Shown: positions 6,455-11,397 of the stretch, piece by piece | Numbering within the stretch: the first letter of the stretch is position 1 | Layout of the letters: each line of letters opens with the position of its first letter | From: Haloarculaceae archaeon | GTDB lineage: Archaea > Halobacteriota > Halobacteria > Halobacteriales > Haloarculaceae | Direction: 5' to 3' | Assembly: GCA_018609665.1 (NCBI GenBank) | Contig: JAHENN010000072.1 | Span: forward strand, 1-11,397 | DNA length: 11,397 bases | Notes under the pieces: model-generated | Databases searched by the model: none | The model's input: only the letters and a program-made list of their open reading frames with translations | What the model was told of the DNA's origin: nothing | Program-made: the position numbers and the translations under genes

Positions 6455-8224
6455 ATGAGAACGCTGCTGTGGCTGCTCGTCGGCGTCCTCCTCTACACCA
6501 CGGTCGCGATGGCGCTGAAGAACACCGGCGTGCTCCCCTCGGCGCTGCGGGTCTCCGGGCCGATCCTCACCGTCCACACCAAGCGGGGCCGGGCGTTCCT
6601 CGACCGGATGGCGGCGCCGAAACGGCTCTGGCGGGCGTGGGGCAACTTCGGCGTCGGAATCGCCCTGGTCATCATGGTGGGGTCGTTCTTCGGCGTGCTG
6701 TTCGCGGCGGTGACCGCGATCACCGACCCGGGTGCCGTCGGCGGCATCACCCGCCCGCAGGACGCCCTGGTCATCCCCGGCGTCAACCAGTTCCTCCCGT
6801 GGGCGGCCGCCGTCGACATCCTCGTCGGCCTGCTCGTCGGGCTCGTCGTCCACGAGGGCGGCCACGGGCTGCTGTGCCGCGTCGAGGACATCGAAATCGA
6901 GTCGATGGGCGTCGCCCTGCTGGCATTCATCCCGCTGGGGGCGTTCGTCCAGCCGGACGAGGAGAGCCAGCAGTCGGCCGACCGCGGCGGCAAGACCCGG
7001 ATGTTCGCCGCCGGCGTGACGAACAACTTCCTGGTGGCGGCGCTGTCGTTCGGGCTCCTGTTTCTCGTCGTCGCCAGCTTCGTCACCGCCGTTCCCGGGG
7101 TTGCGGTCGGCGGCGCGCTGCCGGGGTCGGCCGCCGAGGACGCCGGCATCGAGCGCGGCGACGTCATCACGTCGGTGAACGGCCAGCCGGTCGACGGCGA
7201 GGCGGAGTTCGAGGCGGCGCTGGCCGACGCCGACCGCGGGGTGACCGTCGGCCGGGCCGACGGCGAGGCGGTGACCGTCGAGCGGAGCCTCATCGTCACC
7301 CGGGCCGTCGTCGACGCCCCCCTGGAGACCGGCACGGAGGTGCGGGCGGTCGACGGCGAGGCCGTCCACACGCGGTCGGGCTTCGAGGCGGCCCTGTCGG
7401 GCGCCGAGACCGTCGAACTGGACACCGGCAAGGGAACGGTCGAGTTCCCGGTCGGCGTCTTCGTCAGCAGCGTCCCGCGCGACGGCCCGCTGGCGGCCGC
7501 CGGAGCGCCCGACGCGCCGATGCTGGTCCACAGCGTCGACGGCGAGCCGACGCCGACCCCGGAGGCGCTGTCGGACGTCCTCGCCGAGCGGTCGGCGGGC
7601 GACACCGTCGAGGTCGTCGCCTACCACGGCGACGGCACCGACCCCTGGAACGGCGAGCGGCGGACGTACGAGGTGACCCTGGAGGCGAACGAGCGGACCG
7701 GTGGCGGCTTCCTGGGGGTCGCCGGCATCCAGGGCGGCACCAGCGGGCTCGTCGTCGACGACTTCGGCATCGACCCCTACCCCGCCGAGCAGTACCTCGC
7801 CTTCCTCGGCGGCGGCGAGTGGGACGACCCGGTCTCGACGTTCGTCTCCCGGCTGTTCGCAGCGCTGGTCCTGCCGTTCGCCAGCAACGTCCAGCCCGGC
7901 ATCAGCTACAACTTCGCCGGCTTCAACGGCGCCGTCGCCGCCTTCTACCAGGTCTCGGGGCCGCTCGGCGCCGGGGTCGTCTTCGGGCTGGCGAACGTTC
8001 TCTTCTGGACCGGCTGGGTGAACATCAACCTCGGGCTGTTCAACTGCATCCCCTCCTACCCCCTCGACGGCGGCCACATCCTCCGGTCCTGCGTGGAGGC
8101 GACGCTGGCGCGGCTGCCGGTCGACCCCGACCCGACCGTCGCCGCGGCGGTGACGGCCACGATAAGCGCGACGATGATACTGGGCCTCCTCGGGCGGCTG
8201 TTCCTGCCGCAGCTGCTGGCGTGA
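6455..8224 (+). CDS. PDZ-containing site-2-protease-type metalloprotease (M50 family)
   Basis: A 589-aa membrane protein with the S2P active site split by a long extracytoplasmic insertion. HEGGH at residues 133-137 (H133, E134, H137) lies in the membrane segment after about residue 117. NCIPSYPLDGGHIL at 530-543 gives the third ligand D538. Between them, residues about 213-278 form a PDZ domain (AVGGALPGSAAEDAGIERGD, then VITSVNGQPVDG). A degenerate middle part covers about 285-335, and a second PDZ-like domain (VSSVPRDGPLAAAGAP, then VHSVDGEPTPTPEALSDVL) covers about 336-410. PDZ domains usually gate access of pre-cut substrates in RseP-like S2Ps. Membrane segments are also seen at about 1-20, 64-88, 185-212, 462-478, 500-530 and 562-585. 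It lies 53 bp after lysS on the same strand, with only a weak TATA-like CTTTTGA about 25-32 bp before its ATG, so it may be partly co-transcribed. It converges on the small gene at 8237 with a 12-bp gap. Confidence 0.92.
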   Translation: MRTLLWLLVGVLLYTTVAMALKNTGVLPSALRVSGPILTVHTKRGRAFLDRMAAPKRLWRAWGNFGVGIALVIMVGSFFGVLFAAVTAITDPGAVGGITRPQDALVIPGVNQFLPWAAAVDILVGLLVGLVVHEGGHGLLCRVEDIEIESMGVALLAFIPLGAFVQPDEESQQSADRGGKTRMFAAGVTNNFLVAALSFGLLFLVVASFVTAVPGVAVGGALPGSAAEDAGIERGDVITSVNGQPVDGEAEFEAALADADRGVTVGRADGEAVTVERSLIVTRAVVDAPLETGTEVRAVDGEAVHTRSGFEAALSGAETVELDTGKGTVEFPVGVFVSSVPRDGPLAAAGAPDAPMLVHSVDGEPTPTPEALSDVLAERSAGDTVEVVAYHGDGTDPWNGERRTYEVTLEANERTGGGFLGVAGIQGGTSGLVVDDFGIDPYPAEQYLAFLGGGEWDDPVSTFVSRLFAALVLPFASNVQPGISYNFAGFNGAVAAFYQVSGPLGAGVVFGLANVLFWTGWVNINLGLFNCIPSYPLDGGHILRSCVEATLARLPVDPDPTVAAAVTATISATMILGLLGRLFLPQLLA

Positions 8225-8236
8225 GAAGCGGACGGG

Positions 8237-8473
8237 TCAGTTCGGCGAGTGACCGTGGCCCAGGACGGCACACAGGGCGTTGAGGAGCAGCGCGCCGCCG
8301 ACGGCACGGGGCCGTTCGCCGACGACGCCGACGAACAAGCCGACGATGAGCGCGAACGGCAGCAGCGCGGCGGTCCAGAACGCGGCCGCCCGGACGCCGC
8401 CGACGGCGTACTCGGCGAGTCGCTCGAACGTGCTCGAAGGGCCGGAGGGGAAGGGTCGGGTTGCGATGGACAT
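8237..8473 (-). CDS. Small two-helix membrane protein, function unknown
   Basis: A 78-aa protein I do not recognise. After a hydrophilic start (MSIATRPFPSGPSSTFERLA), two hydrophobic segments follow: about residues 30-52 (AAFWTAALLPFALIVGLFVG) and about 57-73 (RAVGGALLLNALCAVLG), joined by the short turn VGERPR. A helical hairpin in the membrane is likely, and the tail GHGHSPN contains two histidines. The ATG at 8473 is chosen because an ATATAAA TATA box lies 38-44 bp upstream. Two further in-frame ATGs upstream would overlap or precede that TATA box. The predicted leader is about 14 nt. The gene is divergent from the large heme protein gene at 8758, sharing a 284-bp region with a site array. 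Its promoter copies the plan of the DUF7123-like gene, suggesting the same control. Coding confidence is moderate because the gene is short. Confidence 0.7.
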   Translation of the reverse strand: MSIATRPFPSGPSSTFERLAEYAVGGVRAAAFWTAALLPFALIVGLFVGVVGERPRAVGGALLLNALCAVLGHGHSPN

Positions 8474-8510
8474 GGAGGCGTTCGTATCCACACCCTGGAC
8501 CCACACCCGC

Positions 8511-8517
8511 ATATAAA
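8511..8517 (-). promoter_or_regulatory. TATA box of the small membrane protein gene
   Basis: TTTATAT on the minus strand, 38-44 bp before the ATG at 8473. It is nearly identical to the TATA box at 3022-3029. Confidence 0.75.
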
Positions 8518-8526
8518 CCCCAGAGG

Positions 8527-8551
8527 GTTCCGGTGTGTTCGGGTCGGTTCG
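8527..8551 (-). promoter_or_regulatory. Three 10-bp-phased GAA elements upstream of the TATA box
   Basis: GTTCC, GTTCG and GTTCG (GGAAC/CGAAC on the coding strand) start at 8527, 8537 and 8547, exactly 10 bp apart. The first lies exactly 9 bp from the TATA box at 8511-8517. This is the same geometry as at 3039-3063. The TTC of the adjacent ACGTTTC at 8553-8559 gives a fourth copy, 9 bp further on. Confidence 0.6.
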
Positions 8552-8552
8552 C

Positions 8553-8619
8553 ACGTTTCACGCGACCGCCGGGCAGGTACGTGACGTTTAACGAACTCCT
8601 CTCGTGGCGCCAGACGTTT
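8553..8619. repeat. Second array of three ACGTTT sites spaced 31 and 30 bp
   Basis: ACGTTT occurs on the + strand at 8553-8558, 8584-8589 and 8614-8619. The extended sites are CGTTTCACG, CGTTTAACG and CGTTTTATCG, the same core as the array at 3071-3160 and in the same orientation. Unlike the first array, the sequence between sites is GC-rich, so the match is in the sites and their spacing, not in overall composition. The array lies 80-146 bp upstream of the small membrane protein gene and 139-205 bp upstream of the divergent heme protein gene, and could serve either or both. Confidence 0.65.
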
Positions 8620-8757
8620 TATCGAGCTGTTTGAACCGATATCTCCGTCCCCGCGACGGGCCGCCGGGCGGCACCGTCCAGTTCCGTCGTCGGCGGCCGC
8701 TGTCCGCCGTCGCGCGGAACGCAAAAGCACCATTACGCCCGAACACGAAGCACGGAC

Positions 8758-11022
8758 ATGGAACGACGCAAGGCGCCGGGCACGGAGGAGGGCTGGTACG
8801 TCCTCCACGACCTGCGGCACGTCGACTGGGACGGCTGGCGCGAGGCGCCGGCGGCGGACCGCGAGCGGGCCGTCGAGGAGGGCGTCGACTACCTCCGGCG
8901 CCACGAGGCCCTCGAGGACGCCGAGGAGGGCGCCTCGGCCGTCTTCTCGGTCGTCGGCCACGACGCCGACCTGCTGGTGCTGCACCTCCGGCCGACGCTG
9001 GAGCACCTCGACCGCGCACAGCGACGCCTCGAGTCGACCGCCTTCGCGGCGTTCACCGAGCGCGCCGGGTCGTACGTCTCCGTCACCGAGGTGTCGGGGT
9101 ACATGCACGAGGACCTCACCGACGGCCTCGACGACATCGACGACGAGGGCACGCGCCGCTACATGCGGCAGCGCATCTACCCCGAAATTCCCGACGCCGG
9201 CCACGTCTGCTTCTACCCGATGGACAAGCGGCGCGACCCTGAGTACAACTGGTACGACCTGCCGTTCGACGAGCGGGCCGAGTACATGTCCGCCCACGGC
9301 GAGGTCGGCCGGGAGTACGCCGGCCGCGTCACGCAGATCATCAGCGGCAGCGTCGGCCTCGACGACCACGAGTGGGGCGTGACGCTGTTCGCCGACGACC
9401 CGACCGACATCAAGGAACTGCTGTACGAGATGCGGTTCGACCCCTCGTCCTCCCGGTTCGCGGAGTTCGGCGAGTTCTACGTCGGCCGCCGGTTCCCGCC
9501 GGACGACCTCGGGACGCTGCTGGCCGGCGAGGCGGTCCCGACCGACGACCCCCTCGACGGCGGAGCGGCCGACGCCGGCGAGACGGCGACCGCCGACACC
9601 GACGAGGCGACGACCGACGACACCGGCGAAACGACGACCGACGATGACGGGAGTTCCGGCGGTCGTCCGGCGACCGAACCGGCCCACGAGGCGGTCGACG
9701 CCGGGACGTTCCTCGAGCGGGCCGACGACCACGGCGTCGACCTCGACGTCGAGGCGGCCGGCTACGGGCTGCTGTTCGAGTCGGAGGCGCCCGCGGAGAC
9801 CGTCGCCGAGGAGGTCGACGGCCTGCGGGCGAACTTCGACCACTACGACACCCACGTCGGAACGGCGGTCGTCGACGACGGGGCCGTCGCCTCGCTGTGG
9901 GCCAACAAGCGGGCGGCCGACACCGCCTCCGGCTTCCTCGCGGACCTGCCGGGCGTCGACGGCGGCATCGGGGCCGACCTCGAGGGCCACGGCGCCGACG
10001 ACGCCGGTGCGGACGGCGGGGCCGACCCGGAGGCACACGGCGTCGGCGACGCCGATGCGACCGACGAGCCGCGGCGGGACGAACCGCCACACGAGTCGAT
10101 CGAGACAGCCGAGTTCCAGCGGCTCGCCCACCGGTTCGGGGTCGACCCCGGCGACCACCCGGCGGCCGGCTACGCGCTGCTGTTCCGGTCGGAGACGGCC
10201 GCCGAGCACCTCGTTGAGGAGGTCGACGACCTCCGGGGGCGCTTCGAGAGCCACGAGGGCCACGTGCTGACGACGGTCCGGGCGGACTCCGGCGACACGG
10301 CGGTCGTCTCGCTGTGGGCCGACGAGTCGTCAGCCGACACCGCCTCCCGGTACCTGACGGAGCTGTCGGGGGCCGACGCCGGCGTCGGGGCCGCCTTCGG
10401 GGCCGGGGACGCCGACGACGGCGCCGACGACGCCGACGACATCCGCGGCGAACTCGCCGACCTCGGCATCTACGCCGGCCAGCCCCACGGCGAGGGGGTC
10501 TACGCGCTGGTGCTGTACTCCGAGGCGCCGGTCGAAGAGCTCCACGAGGAACTCGCCGCGCTCCGGGGGGAGTTCGAGCGGTACGACAGCCACGTCAAGT
10601 CGGCGGTCTACGACGACGAGGCCGGCGAGGGGCGGCCGGCCGTCGTCTCGATCTGGGGGACGCAGGACGCCGCCGACCGGGCCGCCGAGTTCCTCGCCGA
10701 CCTCCCCGGCGTCGTCGGGCGCGCCGACGAGGCGGCGGGCGGCTTCGGGACGATGGGGATGTTCTACACGGTCAAGCCCGACTACCGCGGGGAGTTCGTC
10801 GACACCTTCGCCGAGGTCGGGGAGGCGCTGGGCGAGATGGACGGCCACCTCGACACCCGGCTGATGGTCAACCGCGAGGACGAAAACGACATGTTCATCG
10901 CCAGCCGCTGGCGGCGGCGGGAGGACGCGATGGCGTTCTTCCGGTCGGACTCGTTCCGGGACACCGTCGAGTGGGGCCGAGAAGTGCTCGACGACCGCCC
11001 CCGGCACGTCTTTCTGGCCTGA
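8758..11022 (+). CDS. PitA/HemQ-like heme protein with expanded alpha/beta repeats and C-terminal ABM domain
   Basis: A 754-aa protein. Residues about 1-258 are a chlorite dismutase/HemQ-family heme-binding domain. YPMDKRRDPEYNWYDLPFDE (153-172) and MSAHGEVGREYAGRVTQIIS (177-196) match the HemQ signature. H180 is the probable proximal heme ligand, and Tyr153 lies in the YPM-x-K motif that carries the reactive Tyr in bacterial coproheme decarboxylases. After an Asp/Thr-rich linker (about 261-310) come three related modules beginning near residues 335, 471 and 581. They share a GY-x-LL-x-x-SE start, LR-x-x-F, a His-Val (H366, H502, H612) and S-(L/I)-W before a second helix. Residues about 665-754 form an antibiotic-biosynthesis-monooxygenase (ABM) domain (GTMGMFYTVKPDYRGEF, DGHLDTRLMVN with H697, ASRW). 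Haloferax PitA has Cld and ABM domains joined by a shorter linker, at roughly 480-490 aa; this copy is far longer. Likely roles are heme binding, coproheme handling or oxidative protection. No convincing TATA box is seen near 8730. Confidence 0.88.
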   Translation: MERRKAPGTEEGWYVLHDLRHVDWDGWREAPAADRERAVEEGVDYLRRHEALEDAEEGASAVFSVVGHDADLLVLHLRPTLEHLDRAQRRLESTAFAAFTERAGSYVSVTEVSGYMHEDLTDGLDDIDDEGTRRYMRQRIYPEIPDAGHVCFYPMDKRRDPEYNWYDLPFDERAEYMSAHGEVGREYAGRVTQIISGSVGLDDHEWGVTLFADDPTDIKELLYEMRFDPSSSRFAEFGEFYVGRRFPPDDLGTLLAGEAVPTDDPLDGGAADAGETATADTDEATTDDTGETTTDDDGSSGGRPATEPAHEAVDAGTFLERADDHGVDLDVEAAGYGLLFESEAPAETVAEEVDGLRANFDHYDTHVGTAVVDDGAVASLWANKRAADTASGFLADLPGVDGGIGADLEGHGADDAGADGGADPEAHGVGDADATDEPRRDEPPHESIETAEFQRLAHRFGVDPGDHPAAGYALLFRSETAAEHLVEEVDDLRGRFESHEGHVLTTVRADSGDTAVVSLWADESSADTASRYLTELSGADAGVGAAFGAGDADDGADDADDIRGELADLGIYAGQPHGEGVYALVLYSEAPVEELHEELAALRGEFERYDSHVKSAVYDDEAGEGRPAVVSIWGTQDAADRAAEFLADLPGVVGRADEAAGGFGTMGMFYTVKPDYRGEFVDTFAEVGEALGEMDGHLDTRLMVNREDENDMFIASRWRRREDAMAFFRSDSFRDTVEWGREVLDDRPRHVFLA

Positions 11023-11027
11023 CTACC

Positions 11028-11156
11028 GCTCGACGACCGCCGACAGAACGGCTCCACCCGACTACCGCTCGAGCACCGTCCCGCCAACGTCGGGAGGTGC
11101 TCGACGACCGCCGACAGAACGGCTCCACCCGACTACCGCTCGAGCACCGTCCCGCC
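11028..11156. repeat. 58-bp perfect direct repeat (71-bp tandem duplication) between convergent genes
   Basis: Bases 11028-11085 and 11099-11156 are identical over 58 bp, offset 71 bp, with 13 bp between them. The right copy contains the last eight codons and stop of the propeller-like gene (minus strand, GGTVLER then TAG). The left copy repeats this tail downstream, so it is a non-coding relic of the gene end. Related fragments extend leftward: GACTACCGCTCGA recurs at 11021, and GTGCTCGACGACCGCC occurs both at 10984 in the end of the heme protein gene and at 11097. This suggests repeated slippage or unequal recombination at this junction. No other gene is visible in 11023-11132. Confidence 0.93.
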
Positions 11157-11397
11157 GGCCCCGACGACGACGTCTGTGTCGCCGCGCGAGACGGCGTCGA
11201 AGTTCTCTCCGACGGGCGTCTCGTTGACCGTCCACTCGCCGCCGGCCAGCTCGAAGACGACGCCGCCGGAGCCGACCGCGTAGCCGTCGCCGCCGGTCGT
11301 CTCGACGTCGAAGAGGTCGGCGTCGCCGAGGCTCGTCGGCGTCCACTTGCTGCCGTCGTAGTCGAACACCGAGGCGTTGCCGCCGGAGACGGTCACG
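11133..11397 (-). CDS. Beta-propeller-like repeat protein, C-terminal fragment
   Basis: The minus-strand frame is open from the right edge to a TAG at 11133-11135, giving the last ~88 residues of a longer protein whose start is outside the window. Two blade-like units of about 40 residues are visible: ASVFDYDGSKWTPTSLGDAD then LFDVETTGGDGYAVGSGGVV, and FELAGGEWTVNETPVGENFD then AVSRGDTDVVVGAGGTVLER. Each has an aromatic W-T strand, a 'DV/AV' turn and a G-x-GG-x-V strand. This pattern is typical of YCF48/BNR-like or WD40/YVTN-like propellers in haloarchaeal secreted or surface proteins. With the N-terminus missing I cannot tell whether it carries a Tat or Sec signal. The protein ends right at a blade boundary. 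Its 3' end is duplicated downstream, see the direct repeat. Function unknown; the propeller call is inference from the repeat pattern. Confidence 0.72.
   Translation of the reverse strand, partial: VTVSGGNASVFDYDGSKWTPTSLGDADLFDVETTGGDGYAVGSGGVVFELAGGEWTVNETPVGENFDAVSRGDTDVVVGAGGTVLER

Noticed and set aside
8474..8554. Longer start for the small membrane protein at 8554 or 8512.
   Set aside because: These starts lie upstream of or within the TATA box and the phased GAA boxes, so they would not be in the transcript.
11028..11156. Attachment site or insertion-sequence target duplication.
   Set aside because: No tRNA, integrase or transposase is present, and the copies are only 13 bp apart; a tandem duplication of the gene tail explains it.

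Overview
The window is chromosomal DNA from a haloarchaeon (class Halobacteria). The evidence is very high GC with GC-ending codons, acidic proteins rich in Asp, Glu, Ala and Val, TATA boxes about 25-30 bp before start codons (leaderless or nearly leaderless mRNAs), and haloarchaeal families such as a PitA-type heme protein, class I LysRS and a MobB-like/MoaE fusion. I cannot name the genus from sequence alone.

Layout. 1-590 (-): 5' part of an integral membrane protein of the lysylphosphatidylglycerol synthase TM-region (COG0392/UPF0104) type, running off the left edge. 661-1530 (+): thiL, thiamine-monophosphate kinase. 1527-2696 (-): a site-2-protease-type M50 metalloprotease, whose stop codon is interlocked with that of thiL inside one CTAG. 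2755-2994 (-): a 79-aa helix-turn-helix-like protein (DUF7123-like). 3211-4002 (-): a fusion of a degenerate MobB-like domain with MoaE, the large subunit of molybdopterin synthase. 4085-4771 (+) and 4764-6401 (+): pyrH (UMP kinase) and lysS (class I lysyl-tRNA synthetase), overlapping by 8 bp. 6455-8224 (+): a second, PDZ-containing M50 protease. 8237-8473 (-): a 78-aa two-helix membrane protein. 8758-11022 (+): a 754-aa PitA/HemQ-like heme protein with three extra internal alpha/beta repeats. 11133-11397 (-): 3' end of a beta-propeller-like repeat protein, followed by a tandem duplication of its own tail.

How the genes work together. Most are housekeeping: thiamine diphosphate synthesis, molybdenum cofactor synthesis, UMP phosphorylation, Lys-tRNA charging, membrane proteolysis and heme binding. 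pyrH-lysS is the only clear operon by overlap.

The most unusual signal is regulatory. The two small minus-strand genes (2755-2994 and 8237-8473), 5.5 kb apart and unrelated in sequence, have nearly the same promoter plan. Each has a TATA box (TTTATAT on the coding strand), then exactly 9 bp upstream three GAA triplets spaced exactly 10 bp apart. Further upstream are three copies of ACGTTT (extended CGTTTNACG, + strand) spaced 30 and 31 bp. By eye these six are the only ACGTTT sites in the window. This looks like a helically phased activator or repressor array shared by an undescribed regulon. The second array also lies upstream of the divergent heme-protein gene. A second notable item is the expanded domain architecture of the heme protein.
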